Positions 37,202-48,307 of a DNA stretch of 64,000 nucleotides are shown here, one piece after another. The stretch comes from Methylobacterium sp. 17Sr1-1 (GTDB lineage: Bacteria; Pseudomonadota; Alphaproteobacteria; Rhizobiales; Beijerinckiaceae). The stretch is taken from the NCBI RefSeq assembly GCF_003173775.1, contig NZ_CP029552.1, positions 3,644,001 to 3,708,000 on the forward strand, read 5' to 3'. Numbering within the stretch: the first letter of the stretch is position 1; every line of letters begins with the position of its first letter. The notes beneath the pieces were generated by a model. It had not been told where the DNA came from, did no database searches, and saw only the letters and a program-made list of their open reading frames with translations. The position numbers were made by a program, and so were the translations under genes.

Positions 37202-38092
37202 ATGAAGGGCATCGTGCTCGCCGGCGGATCCGGCACGCGGCTGCACCCGGCGACGCTGGCGATCAACAAGCAGCTGCTGCCGGTCTACGACAAGCCGATG
37301 ATCTACTATCCGGTCTCGGTGCTGATGCTGGCCGGCATCCGTGACATCCTGCTGATCTCGTCGCCGGAGCACATCGACAACTACAAGCGCCTGTTCGGCA
37401 CCGGCGAGCAGTTCGGGATCCGCATCTCCTACGCGCTGCAGCCGAAGCCGGAGGGGCTGGCCCAGGCCTTCATCATCGGCCGCGAGTTCGTCGGCGACGA
37501 TTCGGTCGCGCTGGTGCTCGGCGACAACCTGTTCTTCGGCGCCGGCATGCGCCAGCTCCTGGCCAAGGCCCGCGAGCGCGAGACCGGCGCCACGGTGTTC
37601 GCCTACCACGTCGACCACCCGGAGGCCTACGGCGTCGTCACCCTCGACAAGCAGGGCCGGGCCACCAAGCTCGTCGAGAAGCCGAAGAACCCGGAATCGC
37701 CCTGGGCGGTGACCGGCCTGTACTTCTACGACAACCAGGTGCTCGACATCGCGGCGGCGGTGAAGCCCTCGCCCCGCGGCGAACTCGAGATCACCGACGT
37801 CAACCAGGCCTATCTCGACCGCGGCCAGCTCCACGTCGAATGCATGTCGCGCGGCTATGCCTGGCTCGACACCGGGACCCACGACAACCTGCTCGAAGCG
37901 GGCGAGTTCGTGCGCGTCATCCAGCACCGCCAGGGCATGCAGGTCGCCTGCCTGGAGGAGATCGCCTACCTGCAGGGCTTCATCACCCGCGAGCAGGTGG
38001 TGGCCCGCGGTCAGCTCTTCGCCAAGACCAACTACGGCCAGAGCCTGCTGCGCCTCGCCCGCGAGGAGGAGCCGGGCCAGGGTCTCTCCTGA
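37202..38092 (+). CDS. rfbA: Glucose-1-phosphate thymidylyltransferase
   Basis: A 296-residue nucleotidyltransferase making dTDP-glucose from dTTP and glucose-1-phosphate. It has the N-terminal [14 protein letters not shown] signature, the [10 protein letters not shown] metal-binding segment and the FVEKPKNP-type EKP motif ([21 protein letters not shown]). The frame is open upstream to 37124 inside rfbD, but the ATG at 37202 with AAGGAG about 8 nt before it is the start. It is the last gene of the set; a hairpin follows. Confidence 0.95.
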   Translation: MKGIVLAGGSGTRLHPATLAINKQLLPVYDKPMIYYPVSVLMLAGIRDILLISSPEHIDNYKRLFGTGEQFGIRISYALQPKPEGLAQAFIIGREFVGDDSVALVLGDNLFFGAGMRQLLAKARERETGATVFAYHVDHPEAYGVVTLDKQGRATKLVEKPKNPESPWAVTGLYFYDNQVLDIAAAVKPSPRGELEITDVNQAYLDRGQLHVECMSRGYAWLDTGTHDNLLEAGEFVRVIQHRQGMQVACLEEIAYLQGFITREQVVARGQLFAKTNYGQSLLRLAREEEPGQGLS

Positions 38093-38118
38093 ACCGAAAC
38101 GTCGAATCGTCGGGTCGA

Positions 38119-38157
38119 GGGCCGCGCCACCCCCGCGAGGGGAGGGCGCGGCCTTGT
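38119..38157 (+). terminator. Hairpin after rfbA
   Basis: GGCCGCGCC pairs with GGCGCGGCC and encloses a second stem (CCCC/GGGG). CTTGTCCGTT follows on the right. It starts 27 nt after the rfbA stop and is a plausible operon terminator. Confidence 0.55.
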
Positions 38158-38335
38158 CCGTTCCGGGCCTGCGCCAGCCCCACCGAGACCTGTGCCTCGC
38201 CCGAAAAGACCGTGTTTTCGCCGCACCCCGGCGCGTGCTAAGGCCGCTTCACTGCCAAGTCTGACGCGGGGCAAGTCCCTACGTCGGCAGCCTCTCCGGC
38301 GGGCGCGCGACTCTTCTTCAGGAATGGGCGACAGC

Positions 38336-39868
<1,533 letters not shown>

Positions 39869-39875
39869 CGAAGAC

Positions 39876-39902
39876 GGGCGGCGGAGCCCAGCTCCGCCGC
39901 CC
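39876..39902. terminator. Terminator hairpin between pccB and the chemoreceptor gene
   Basis: GGGCGGCGGAG and CTCCGCCGCCC form a perfect 11-bp stem with a 5-nt loop, 8 nt after the pccB stop and 30 nt before the convergent gene's stop. No T-run on the plus side (TCGTCCCC), but position argues for a shared terminator. Confidence 0.65.
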
Positions 39903-39931
39903 TCGTCCCCGCGCCGTGGTCCTCGACCGCG

Positions 39932-41422
39932 TCAGCCGGTCTTCAGGAACTTCTCGACGCTGCCGGTCAGCCCGCCCGAATGGCCGGCCAGGCTCTCCGA
40001 CACCATGCGGACGGATTCCGCGATCCGGCCGGTGGCGCTCGCCGCGTTCGAGACCGCCACGATGTTGGTCGAGACCTCCTGCGTCGTGGCCGCCTGCTGC
40101 TCGACGGCGCTGGCGATGGCGAGCGTCAGCCGCGACAGCTCCGCCACCGCGTTGGTGATGGTGGCGATCGCCGCCACCGCCTCGCCGGTCGCGCCCTGGA
40201 TGTCGCCGATGCGCTGGGTGATCTCGCCGGTCGCCTTGGCGGTCTGGCCGGCCAGCTCCTTGACCTCCGCCGCGACGACCGCGAAGCCGCGCCCCGCCGC
40301 TCCGGCGCGGGCCGCCTCGATCGTGGCGTTGAGCGCCAGCAGGTTGGTCTGGTCGGCGATGGTCGAGATCATGCCGACGACCGAATCGACCTCGCGCGCC
40401 TTGTTCGAGAGGGTGCGCACCGTCGCGTCGGTCGCCTCGGCCTGGGCGGCGATCTGCTGGGCCCGCTCGGAGACCCGCCCGACTTGGTTCGAGATCTCCT
40501 GGATCGAGGCGGTCATCTCCTCGGAGCCCGCCGCCACCGTGGCGGCACGCTCGCGCGCCTCATCGGCCGAGTGGCCGAGGCCGGCGGCGGAGCGCTGCAT
40601 CTCCTCGACGGCCGCCCCCATCGCGCTCACCACCTGCGACACGTCGGAGGCCATGTTCACCTGCGCGGTCACCACCGCCCAGGTCAGCATCGGCCCGAGA
40701 TAGGTGCCGTCCGGCCCCATGATCGCCGAGACCTGGAGGTCGAGCGTCTCCGGCCCGAGCTTGATCTTGGTCCGGTGCGGCAGCCGGCTCGCATCCTTCA
40801 GCATCCGGCGCTGGTGCGAGGGGTCCTTGTGGAACACGTCGATCGAGGTGCCGACCATCAGGTCGGTCGAGACCGGCAGGTACTGCCCCAGCGGACCGAG
40901 CGTGCGGCGCGAGGCCTCGTTCATGTAGTCGATGCGGAACTCGTTGTGCGGATCGGCGGTCATCACCGCGACCGGCATCCCCTCGATCATCGTCAGCAGG
41001 CGGCTGATCTCGTTCTTCTTCTTGGTGATGTCGGCGGCGAGCTTCACCACCTTGACCGGCTTGCCGGAGGCGTCGAGGACCGGGTTGTAGGTCGCCTCGA
41101 GCCAGATGCGCTTGCGGTTCTTGCCGAAGCGCAGGAACTCGTCGGCGAAGAACTGACCGCTACGCAGCTTCGCCCAGAACTCGGCGTAGTCCGGCGCGGC
41201 GGAGGCCTCCGGATCGACGAACATCCGGTGATGCTGGCCAACGATCTCGTCGAGCCGATAGTCGAGAAGGCTGAGGAAGTTGGTGTTGGCCTGGATGACC
41301 TTGCCGTCGAGATCGAACTCGATGATGGCCAAAGACTTGTCGAATGCGGCCAACGTCGCGTCGGACACCGTCTCACGTTGCTTCCGGAACATGCCGCACT
41401 CTTGGCTGAGATCGAAAATCAT
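39932..41422 (-). CDS. Soluble methyl-accepting chemotaxis protein with tandem PAS
   Basis: A 496-residue cytosolic receptor with no membrane helix. Residues about 20-135 form a PAS domain with PAC tail ([23 protein letters not shown], then [25 protein letters not shown]); about 140-255 a second, atypical PAS; and 270-490 the signalling hairpin with the tip [41 protein letters not shown]. This is the Aer-like or globin-free soluble type that senses a cofactor-bound or intracellular signal and drives CheA. No heme or flavin ligand can be assigned. A CtrA-like box lies 22 nt upstream. Confidence 0.88.
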   Translation of the reverse strand: MIFDLSQECGMFRKQRETVSDATLAAFDKSLAIIEFDLDGKVIQANTNFLSLLDYRLDEIVGQHHRMFVDPEASAAPDYAEFWAKLRSGQFFADEFLRFGKNRKRIWLEATYNPVLDASGKPVKVVKLAADITKKKNEISRLLTMIEGMPVAVMTADPHNEFRIDYMNEASRRTLGPLGQYLPVSTDLMVGTSIDVFHKDPSHQRRMLKDASRLPHRTKIKLGPETLDLQVSAIMGPDGTYLGPMLTWAVVTAQVNMASDVSQVVSAMGAAVEEMQRSAAGLGHSADEARERAATVAAGSEEMTASIQEISNQVGRVSERAQQIAAQAEATDATVRTLSNKAREVDSVVGMISTIADQTNLLALNATIEAARAGAAGRGFAVVAAEVKELAGQTAKATGEITQRIGDIQGATGEAVAAIATITNAVAELSRLTLAIASAVEQQAATTQEVSTNIVAVSNAASATGRIAESVRMVSESLAGHSGGLTGSVEKFLKTG

Positions 41423-41443
41423 CCAAGACTTGGACCGGAAGGC

Positions 41444-41458
41444 TTAAATTAGCCTTAA
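41444..41458 (-). promoter_or_regulatory. CtrA-like box upstream of the chemoreceptor gene
   Basis: TTAAATTAGCCTTAA on the plus strand (TTAAGGCTAATTTAA on the coding strand) is an exact TTAA-N7-TTAA match, 22 nt before the gene start. It is in a locally AT-rich patch, so a chance match is more likely than for the flgB site, where TTAACC is duplicated. Confidence 0.5.
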
Positions 41459-41709
41459 AAGGACAGTTTTGTATATATTCCTAGCGGCGGGCGCGACGGT
41501 TGTGCGGTCATCGCGCGGTGCGCGTAACGCGCGGACATTTCAGGAAAATGGTCCGCCGACATAGTGCGGCGGTACTGCGGCAGGGTTCGTGGTAGGGCGG
41601 GCCACCGGCCGTGGTTAACTGTAACGTCGCGCGCGCCGTCCCGCGGCCGCGCGGCATGACGCGGCGTTTGCGCCTGCCGTGAGCGAAGACCGGTCCCGCC
41701 GGAGGGAGG

Positions 41710-41748
41710 CCGGACGGGCCAAAGGATCGTCTCCCCCGGCCCGTCCGG
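41710..41748 (-). terminator. Hairpin after the class III aminotransferase gene
   Basis: CCGGACGGGCC and GGCCCGTCCGG form a perfect 11-bp stem with a 17-nt loop, just beyond the stop at 41762 on the minus strand. There is no T-run, so its function as a terminator is inferred from position. Confidence 0.45.
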
Positions 41749-41761
41749 TTCGCCAGGTGGC

Positions 41762-43156
41762 TCAGACAGCCGTCAGGCCCTGCTCGCGGATCCAGGCCTG
41801 GGTGCGGTCGAGGGCGGTGCCGAGCCGGTCGAACAGGGTATCGATCTCGTCCGGGCGGATCACCAGGGGCGGGCAGACCGCGACGCGGTCGCCGGTGAGG
41901 AAGCGGACGATCAGGCCCTCCTCCTGCGCGAAGGCGACGCAGCGGGCGGCCACGCCCGCCTTCGGGTCGTACTGGCGCTTCGTCGCCTTGTCGGCGACGA
42001 TCTCGAGGCCGCCGATCAGGCCGAGGCCCTTCGCCTCGCCGACGAGCGGGTGCTCCTCCAGGGCCGACAGGCGGCGCTGGAAGTGCGGCGCCTTCTCGGC
42101 CGCGCCCTCGATGATCTTGTCGCGCCGGTAGATCTCGATGGTCTTCAACGCCACCGCGCTCGCCACCGGGTGACCCGAATAGGTGGTGCCGTGGCCGAAG
42201 GTGCCGATCTTGCGGCTCTGGTCCTGCATCGCCTGATACAGCGTCTCGTCGACGGTGACGCCGCCGAGCGGCATGTAGGCCGAGGTGAGCGCCTTGGCGA
42301 AGGACAGGCTGTGGGGCTTCATGCCCATGGCCTCGGAGCCGAACCAGGTCCCGAGCCGGCCGAAGCCGCAGATCACCTCGTCGGCGATCAGGCGCACGTC
42401 GTAGCGGGCGAGCACCGGCTCGATCGCGGCGAAATAGCCCTTCGGCGGCACGATGGCGCCGCCCGCACCCATCACCGGCTCGGCGATGAAGGCCGCCACG
42501 GTCTCCGGCCCCTCGCGCAGGATCATCTCCTCGAGCTCGGCCGCCAGGCGCGCCGAGTAGGCCTCCTCGCTCTCGCCGGCTTCCGCGCCGCGATAGTGGT
42601 GCGGGCAGGCGGCGTGCAGGAAGCCCGGCAGCGGCAGGTCCCAGTCGGCGTGGTTGGCGGTGAGGCCGGTGAGCGAGGCCGACGCCACCGTGACGCCGTG
42701 ATAGCCCTTGTGCCGGCCGATGATCTTCTTCTTCTGCGGCCGGCCGAGCGCGTTGTTGAGGTACCAGGTCAGCTTGACCTGGGTGTCGTTGGCCTCCGAG
42801 CCCGAGGAGGTGAAGAACACCTTCGAGACCGGGATCGGCGCCAGCTCCTTCAGGGTCTCGGCGAGCTCGATCGCCGGGTCGTGGCTGCGGCCGGAGAACA
42901 GGTGGGTGAAGGGCAGCCGCGACATCTGCTCGCGGGCGGCCTCGACCAGCTCCTCGTTGGAATAGCCGAGCGCGGTGCACCACAGGCCCGCCATGCCCTC
43001 GAGATAGGGCCGTCCGTCGGTGTCGTAGACCCAGACGCCGTGGCCGCGCTCCAGCACCAGCGGCCCGGTCTGCCGGAAGGCCGCGAGGTTGGTGTAGGGG
43101 TGGATCAGGGTTTCGACGTCGCGGGTGGCGAGGTTCGAGAGCATCGTCTCTGTCAC
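41762..43156 (-). CDS. Class III aminotransferase (omega-aminotransferase type)
   Basis: A 464-residue PLP enzyme. Landmarks are FFTSSGSEANDTQVKL for phosphate binding, the cofactor Asp D259 in LIADEVICGFGRLG, and the Schiff-base lysine K288 in SFAKALTSAYMPLGG. The closest described relatives use beta-alanine, putrescine or other omega-amines with pyruvate; the substrate here is open. Start is uncertain: GTG at 43156 (AAGGA very close upstream) or ATG at 43144 (MLSNLATRDVETL). A hairpin follows the stop. Confidence 0.88.
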   Translation of the reverse strand: MTETMLSNLATRDVETLIHPYTNLAAFRQTGPLVLERGHGVWVYDTDGRPYLEGMAGLWCTALGYSNEELVEAAREQMSRLPFTHLFSGRSHDPAIELAETLKELAPIPVSKVFFTSSGSEANDTQVKLTWYLNNALGRPQKKKIIGRHKGYHGVTVASASLTGLTANHADWDLPLPGFLHAACPHHYRGAEAGESEEAYSARLAAELEEMILREGPETVAAFIAEPVMGAGGAIVPPKGYFAAIEPVLARYDVRLIADEVICGFGRLGTWFGSEAMGMKPHSLSFAKALTSAYMPLGGVTVDETLYQAMQDQSRKIGTFGHGTTYSGHPVASAVALKTIEIYRRDKIIEGAAEKAPHFQRRLSALEEHPLVGEAKGLGLIGGLEIVADKATKRQYDPKAGVAARCVAFAQEEGLIVRFLTGDRVAVCPPLVIRPDEIDTLFDRLGTALDRTQAWIREQGLTAV

Positions 43157-43335
43157 TTTCCTTTTCGCGAGGGAGCGCCGGACGGTCCCGGCGCGGCCTC
43201 AGATCCGGGCTCGGACCGAGCCCTGTCGCGGCGGAGCAGAATTCGCTTGCGCCGTCACACTAGCGGCGCGATGCCGACGCACAACCCGGGCCGCTCTCGC
43301 GGGCCGCCCGCACATTCCTGGTCAGACCGACGCGC

Positions 43336-43872
43336 ATGCTCGACCCCGCCCAAATCGTCTCGACGCCCGCGCCCGGCCGGGCCTGCGGCGCCTGTACCCT
43401 GTGCTGCAAGGTCTACGACGTGCCGGCGGTGGAGAGCGTGGCCGGGGAATGGTGCCGCCACGCCAAGCCCGGCCGCGGCTGCGGCATCCACGAGACCCGG
43501 CCTGGCCATTGCCGCGCCTTCTTCTGCCTCTGGATGACCGAGGGCTGGCTCGGCCCGGAATGGAAGCCCGACAAGGCCAAGATGGTCTTAAGCCTCGACC
43601 CGACGACGCGCTTCCTGCACGTCCAGGTCGATCCGAGCCAGCCGACCGTCTGGCGGAGGGAGCCCTATTACGGCCAGCTCAAGCGCTGGGCGGCCGCCTC
43701 CCTGGCGCAGGGCCGGCACGTGCTGGTCTTCGTCAATTACAGCGCCACCGTGGTGCTGCCGGACCGGGACGAGCCGCTCGGCGTCTTCCTGCCCGGCGAC
43801 CGGCTGTTTTCCCGCGAGCGGATGACGCCGAACGGTGTCGTCATCGAGGTGGAGAAGCGGACGGTGGCGTGA
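43336..43872 (+). CDS. YkgJ-like cysteine cluster protein
   Basis: A 178-residue protein with a Cys-rich N-terminal half: GRACGACTLCCKVYDVP, then EWCRHAKPGRGCGIHETRPGHCRAFFCLW, arranged as in the YkgJ/UPF0153 zinc- or iron-binding family. The C-terminal half (LHVQVDPSQPTVWRREPYY and following strands) is specific to a group of alphaproteobacterial members. The metal and function are unknown. It stands alone between a divergent aminotransferase and a convergent marR gene. Confidence 0.75.
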   Translation: MLDPAQIVSTPAPGRACGACTLCCKVYDVPAVESVAGEWCRHAKPGRGCGIHETRPGHCRAFFCLWMTEGWLGPEWKPDKAKMVLSLDPTTRFLHVQVDPSQPTVWRREPYYGQLKRWAAASLAQGRHVLVFVNYSATVVLPDRDEPLGVFLPGDRLFSRERMTPNGVVIEVEKRTVA

Positions 43873-43890
43873 AGTGCTCCGGAAGCGGGG

Positions 43891-44373
43891 TCAGCCGCCG
43901 TCGGCCCGGGCGGCGTCGCGCCAGGCCAGCACCACCCGCTCCAGTTCGGCGACGTCGCCGGGGGGCAGGCGGCCCAGCGTCCGGGTGACGTAGGATTGCT
44001 GGGCCGCGATGCCGGTGCGGGCGAGCGCCAGCCCGGCCTCGGTCAGGTGCAGGGCGTGGGAGCGCCGGTCGCCGGGGATCGGGCGGCGTTCGACCAGGCC
44101 GGCCTCGACCAGGCGATCGATCAGCCCCGAGACGTTGCCCTTCGTCACGTAGAGCCGCTCGGCCAGGTCCTGCTGGGTCAGGCCCTCGCGCTCGGACAGG
44201 GTCGAGAGCACGTCGAATTGCGGGATCGACAGCCCGACGGCCTTGAGCTCCGCCGCCACCGCGGCCGAGACGCGCCGGTGCAGGCGGATGAAGCGGAACC
44301 AGACCCGCAGCGGGTCGGCCTCGGCCGGGGCGTCTGCCCCAGCCGCTCGGTGGGGGCGCGAGGATGCGGTCAT
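43891..44373 (-). CDS. MarR family transcriptional regulator
   Basis: A 160-residue winged-helix regulator. The core is VLSTLSEREGLTQQDLAERLYVTKGNVSGLIDRLVEAGLVERRPIPGDRRSHALHLT, with recognition helix around TKGNVSGLIDRL and the wing at PIPGDRRSH. MarR proteins bind as dimers and are usually released by small aromatic or acyl ligands. Its start faces the acyl-CoA synthetase gene across 298 nt, so it probably controls that gene and itself. GATAGTTTACATC close to its start is a possible operator. Confidence 0.85.
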   Translation of the reverse strand: MTASSRPHRAAGADAPAEADPLRVWFRFIRLHRRVSAAVAAELKAVGLSIPQFDVLSTLSEREGLTQQDLAERLYVTKGNVSGLIDRLVEAGLVERRPIPGDRRSHALHLTEAGLALARTGIAAQQSYVTRTLGRLPPGDVAELERVVLAWRDAARADGG

Positions 44374-44671
44374 CGAGATAGTTTACATCAGAACCATCCC
44401 GGCGCCAGAACCCTCCCGTCCCTACGATCCCGTTCTCACGATCCTGTTCTCCTGGCCCGCCGCTCCCCGCCCGGATGCCGCCCCGGGCCACGGTCTCAGT
44501 CCAAGGTCGTATCCTGTGCCGGAGCCGCCGCTCTCCGGCCCGCTCTAGCCGCCCCCGCACCGCTGCCATAAGCTAACGGCCGCAAGACCGCGGGCGCACA
44601 AGCCCCGGCGACGAGGGCCGCGACGACGAGCGCGGCTCCCCTGAGGAAGCCCAAGGGAAGGACGACACGCC

Positions 44672-46300
44672 ATGCTCGGCCTGATGCAGGACTGGCCCCT
44701 GCTGATCCACCGCATCATCGATTACGCCGCGATCCAGCACGGCGCCCGCCCGGTCATCTCGCGCTCGGTCGAGGGACCGATGCACACGACCACCTATGCC
44801 GAGGTCCGCCAGCGCTCCTTGCGCCTGTCGAAGCGGCTCTCCGCCGACGGCATCCGCCTCGGCGACCGGATCGCGACGCTCGCCTGGAACACCTGGCGCC
44901 ACCTGGAGGCCTGGTACGGGATCACCGGCATCGGGGCGATCTATCACACGGTCAACCCGCGGCTGTTCGAGGACCAGATCGCCTACATCATCAACCACGC
45001 CGAGGACCGGATCCTCCTCCTCGACCTGACCTTCGTGCCCCTGGTCGAGCGGCTGGCGGACAAGCTGCCGACGGTCGAGCGCTTCGTGATCCTCACCGAC
45101 GGCGCCCACATGCCGCAGACCGCCTTGCGCAACGCCGTCGCCTACGAGGACTGGCTGGCCGAGGCCGACGGCGACTTCGCCTGGGCGACCTTCGAGGAGA
45201 ACACCGCCGCCGGCCTCTGCTACACCTCGGGCACCACCGGCCTGCCGAAGGGCGTGCTCTACTCGCACCGCTCGAACGTGCTGCTCGGGCTGATGGTCAA
45301 CAACCCGGCCTTCATCGCGTTGAAGCCCACCGACATGGCGATGCCGGTGGTGCCGATGTTCCACGCCAATGCCTGGGGCTTCGCCTTCGCGGCGCCGATG
45401 TCCGGCGCCGGGCTCGTCATGCCGGGGGCGAAGCTCGACGGCGCCTCGGTGCTCGACATCCTCGAGACCACCGGCGTCACGGTGACGGCGGCGGTGCCCA
45501 CCGTCTGGCTCGGCCTGCTACAGCACCTCGACGCGACGGGCCAGCGCCTGACCCACCTCAAGCGCGTGGTGATCGGCGGCTCGGCCTGCCCGCGGGCGAT
45601 GACCGAGCGCTTCGAGCGCGAATACGGCGTCACCGTCGACCACGCCTGGGGCATGACCGAGATGAGCCCGATCGGCTCGTACTGCTCGCTCAAGCCCGAG
45701 GTCGCCCATCTGGAAGGCGAGGAGCGCCTCGATCTCAAGATGAAGCAGGGCTACGCCCCGTTCGGCGTCGACTTCCGGCTCACCGACGACGAGGGCCGCG
45801 ACCTGCCCTGGGACGGCACCACCTTCGGGCGGCTCAAGGTCTCCGGGTTCGCGGTCGCGAAGGCCTATTTCCGCTCGGACGAGCCGATCCTCGACGATCG
45901 CGGCTTCTTCGACACCGGCGACGTCGCCACCATCGATTCCAACGGCTACATGGCGATCACCGACCGCTCGAAGGACGTGATCAAGTCCGGCGGCGAGTGG
46001 ATCTCTTCGATCGACCTCGAGAACCTGGCGGTCGGCCATCCGGACGTGGCGGAGGCGGCGGTGATCGGCGTGCAGCACCCGAAATGGGACGAGCGCCCGC
46101 TGCTGATCGTGGTGCCCAAGGAGGGCCGCACCCCCGACAAGGCCGACATCCTGGCCTTCATGGCGCCGCGCATCGCCAAGTGGTGGATGCCCGACGACGT
46201 GGTGGTGGTGGAGGCGATCCCCCACACCGCCACCGGCAAGATCCAGAAGACGACGCTCCGGGACCAGTTCCGCGACTACCGGCTGCCCGGGGCGGCGTGA
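44672..46300 (+). CDS. Fatty-acyl-CoA synthetase (AMP-forming)
   Basis: A 542-residue adenylate-forming ligase. The phosphate-binding motif is [34 protein letters not shown] is the AMP/acyl motif; [37 protein letters not shown] the hinge; and [12 protein letters not shown] carries the catalytic Lys. It activates medium- or long-chain fatty acids with ATP and CoA. Start [19 protein letters not shown] is the standard start of this AlkK/FadD-like group. It is divergent from a MarR gene, which suggests substrate-responsive control. Confidence 0.9.
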   Translation: MLGLMQDWPLLIHRIIDYAAIQHGARPVISRSVEGPMHTTTYAEVRQRSLRLSKRLSADGIRLGDRIATLAWNTWRHLEAWYGITGIGAIYHTVNPRLFEDQIAYIINHAEDRILLLDLTFVPLVERLADKLPTVERFVILTDGAHMPQTALRNAVAYEDWLAEADGDFAWATFEENTAAGLCYTSGTTGLPKGVLYSHRSNVLLGLMVNNPAFIALKPTDMAMPVVPMFHANAWGFAFAAPMSGAGLVMPGAKLDGASVLDILETTGVTVTAAVPTVWLGLLQHLDATGQRLTHLKRVVIGGSACPRAMTERFEREYGVTVDHAWGMTEMSPIGSYCSLKPEVAHLEGEERLDLKMKQGYAPFGVDFRLTDDEGRDLPWDGTTFGRLKVSGFAVAKAYFRSDEPILDDRGFFDTGDVATIDSNGYMAITDRSKDVIKSGGEWISSIDLENLAVGHPDVAEAAVIGVQHPKWDERPLLIVVPKEGRTPDKADILAFMAPRIAKWWMPDDVVVVEAIPHTATGKIQKTTLRDQFRDYRLPGAA

Positions 46301-46363
46301 GCGTCGGGGGCGGGCGCCGGCATGTCCGGGACTGTCCGGCAGCGGAAGAAGCGCGGGTTTCCT

Positions 46364-46571
46364 CCTCTCCCCGCGGGCGGGGAGAGGCCTGAGCTCCGGA
46401 GGGGCTCAGGGAGCCCGCGCAGCGAACCGCAGGTTCGCCGCGAGGGTGAGGGGGTGTTTCCGGAGGAGCCTCACGCGTCGATACCCCCTCACCCTCACTT
46501 CGGCTTCGCCTCCGCTCGTCGCTTGCACGACAAGCTGCAAGCGACCCTCTCCCCGCCCGCGGGGAGAGGGG
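46364..46571. repeat. MITE-like composite inverted repeat (about 208 bp)
   Basis: The element fills most of the 422-bp gap between the acyl-CoA synthetase and the DCC protein genes. Each end is itself a hairpin (CTCTCCCCGC-GGGC-GGGGAGAG at left, mirrored at right by CCCTCTCCCCGC-CCGC-GGGGAGAGGG), and GAGGGTGAGGGGG at 46442-46454 pairs with CCCCCTCACCCTC at 46484-46496. No transposase. Such elements recur in many Rhizobiales genomes and give rise to spurious ORFs; here the minus-strand frames across it are not called. Confidence 0.75.
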
Positions 46572-46722
46572 AACGCCCGCGCCGGTCTCGTCGCCGGGTA
46601 TTTTCTCGGAAGCCCGGCCGATGAAGAACCTGGCGCGACCTTATCGCGCGTCCGGTCCACCCTGACGAACGTCCCCGCGCGCCCATCTCGATCGAGGTGG
46701 ACCTTGCGGCAGCGGCGAGAGG

Positions 46723-47133
46723 GTGAGCGTGCCGGACGATCTGACCGTCTACTACGATGGGGCCTGCCCGCTCTGCCGGACCGAGATCGGGCATTACCGG
46801 GGCTGTGCCGGAGCCGAGCGGGTGCGCTTCGTCGATCTCGCGACCTTGCATGACGACGCGTCCCTCGGCCCGGGGCTCGACCGGGCCGCCGCGCAGGCGC
46901 GGTTCCACGTGCGCGAGGCGGATGGGCGCCTGGTGTCCGGCGCGGCCGCCTTCGCCCGCCTGTGGCGCCGTCTGCCGGCCTGGCGCTGGCTCGGCCGGCT
47001 CGTCGAGGTCCGGGTGCTGGGTTGTCGTCCCGTGCTGCTCCTCGCGGAGGCGGCCTACCGCCTGTTCCTCCCGCTGCGGCCGTGCCTGGCGCGCGGCTTG
47101 AGCCGCAGCGGCGTTCTCCGGAATTCGGCGTGA
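46723..47133 (+). CDS. DCC family thiol-disulfide protein (DUF393)
   Basis: A 136-residue protein starting MSVPDDLTVYYDGACPLCRT; the DGxCPLC motif is the hallmark of DUF393/YuxK-like predicted thiol-disulfide oxidoreductases. The rest shows the expected helices and LLLAEAAYRLFLPLRPCLAR at the end. Substrate is unknown. The start GTG follows GAGAGG. It heads a short run with the SDR gene 58 nt downstream. Confidence 0.75.
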   Translation: MSVPDDLTVYYDGACPLCRTEIGHYRGCAGAERVRFVDLATLHDDASLGPGLDRAAAQARFHVREADGRLVSGAAAFARLWRRLPAWRWLGRLVEVRVLGCRPVLLLAEAAYRLFLPLRPCLARGLSRSGVLRNSA

Positions 47134-47191
47134 GGCCCGGATCCGGCGGGGCGCCGCGCGGGTGCCTCGTCCCCCTGCAGGAAGGTGTCGC

Positions 47192-47902
47192 ATGAGCAGT
47201 GCGGTCGTCGTCGGGGCCTCGGGCGGGATCGGGGGAGCCCTCGTGGCGGCGCTCGCCGCAAGCGGGGCGCACGAGGCGGTGTTCGCCCTGTCGCGCACGC
47301 CCGCGCCGCAGCCGGATCCCGTGCGGTCCGTGCCCGTCGACGTCACCGACGAGGAATCCGTCGCGGCAGCGGCGCGGACAATCGGCGAGGCCGGGCCGGT
47401 CGGCCTCGTCATCGTCGCGAGCGGCATCCTGCACGGGCCGGGCGTCTCCCCCGAGAAGGCGATCCGGGCCCTCGATCCGGCCGCGATGGCCGCCGTGATG
47501 GCCGTCAACGCGATCGGCCCGGCGCTGGTGGCCAAGCACCTCCTGCCGCTGATGCCGCGCAAGGGGCGCAGCGTCTTCGCCGCCCTCTCGGCGCGGGTCG
47601 GCTCGATCGGCGACAACCGTCTCGGCGGATGGTACGCCTACCGCGCCTCGAAGGCGGCGCTGAACCAGGTCCTGCGCACCCTCGCCGTCGAGACCGCGCG
47701 CACCCATCCGGAGCTGATCGTGGCGGGCCTCCATCCCGGGACGGTGCAGACGGCCCTGTCCCGGCCGTTCCGCCCGGATCCGGGGCCCGGCCTGTTCGCG
47801 CCGGAGGAGAGCGCCGCCCATCTCGTGCGGGTCCTCGACGGACTGCAGATCGGCGATTCCGGCGGGGTCTTCGCCTGGGACGGTCAGCCGGTCCCTCCGT
47901 GA
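47192..47902 (+). CDS. Short-chain dehydrogenase/reductase
   Basis: A 236-residue classical-type SDR. The cofactor motif is VVVGASGGIGGALV; NAIGPALVAKHLLPLM and the Ser of ALSARVGSIGDN lead to the catalytic YAYRASKAALNQVL. The sequence resembles the CsgA/SniffER-like cell-cell signalling group of SDRs; substrate cannot be predicted. GAAGG stands 6 nt before the ATG at 47192. The neighbour upstream is the DCC protein, suggesting a redox pair, but this is only context. Confidence 0.85.
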   Translation: MSSAVVVGASGGIGGALVAALAASGAHEAVFALSRTPAPQPDPVRSVPVDVTDEESVAAAARTIGEAGPVGLVIVASGILHGPGVSPEKAIRALDPAAMAAVMAVNAIGPALVAKHLLPLMPRKGRSVFAALSARVGSIGDNRLGGWYAYRASKAALNQVLRTLAVETARTHPELIVAGLHPGTVQTALSRPFRPDPGPGLFAPEESAAHLVRVLDGLQIGDSGGVFAWDGQPVPP

Positions 47903-47988
47903 GGCGAGGGCGCCCGGCGGTCGCGCCGCGTGCAACCAACGGCGGGATGGCGCGCTTGTCCCGGATGACATCCCTGATGGAGAGCGCA

Positions 47989-48120
47989 ATGCCGATCTGG
48001 AAGACCGTGGCCGAGCTGGCGGCCGAGCGCAACATCGACCTCGCGACCGCCCAGGCCCTGGCCGACGCGACCAACTGCCCGAAGGTGTTCGGGCTGCACG
48101 GCACCGTCTACCTGATCTGA
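47989..48120 (+). CDS. Small protein (43 aa), possibly HTH-like
   Basis: MPIWKTVAELAAERNIDLAT followed by AQALADATNCPKVFGLHGTVYLI. GGAG stands 6-8 nt before this ATG; longer in-frame starts exist (ATGs at 47947 and 47965). The first helix-turn-helix-like segment (VAELAAERNIDLATAQALAD) and the short beta end resemble a miniature MerR/excisionase fold, though the protein is very short. Codon composition is native. It lies in the gap between the SDR and cheZ genes. Confidence 0.5.
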   Translation: MPIWKTVAELAAERNIDLATAQALADATNCPKVFGLHGTVYLI

Positions 48121-48307
48121 CCACCGCCGCACCGGCCGGGCGTGCCTGCGGGCATCGCCCCGTCCGCTCCCGGCCGATCCGCCGGATCACCCTTAGCGGT
48201 CGTCGTCGCCCAAGCGCTGCGCGGTGCGCATCCTCGATATTCGTAAAGGTTTAATCCCGGCCGGCTACCGTGGGCGGCGTCATCATAGCGTATAGCGTCC
48301 CGGAATC

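Larger units (their letters stand above)
41423..41761. other. Intergenic region, 339 bp
   Basis: No gene seen. The left end holds the chemoreceptor promoter region with the CtrA-like box and an AT-rich stretch (TTTGTATATATTC, about 41467-41479). The right end holds the hairpin downstream of the aminotransferase gene. Confidence 0.5.

Noticed and set aside
34633..38092. rfbCBDA as a recently acquired O-antigen island
   Set aside because: Codon use and GC match the neighbourhood, and no mobile element or glycosyltransferase cluster flanks it.
46406..48190. A 594-residue minus-strand ORF
   Set aside because: It reads through the MITE-like repeat and opposite the DCC and SDR genes; the peptide from the repeat is a well-known annotation artefact.
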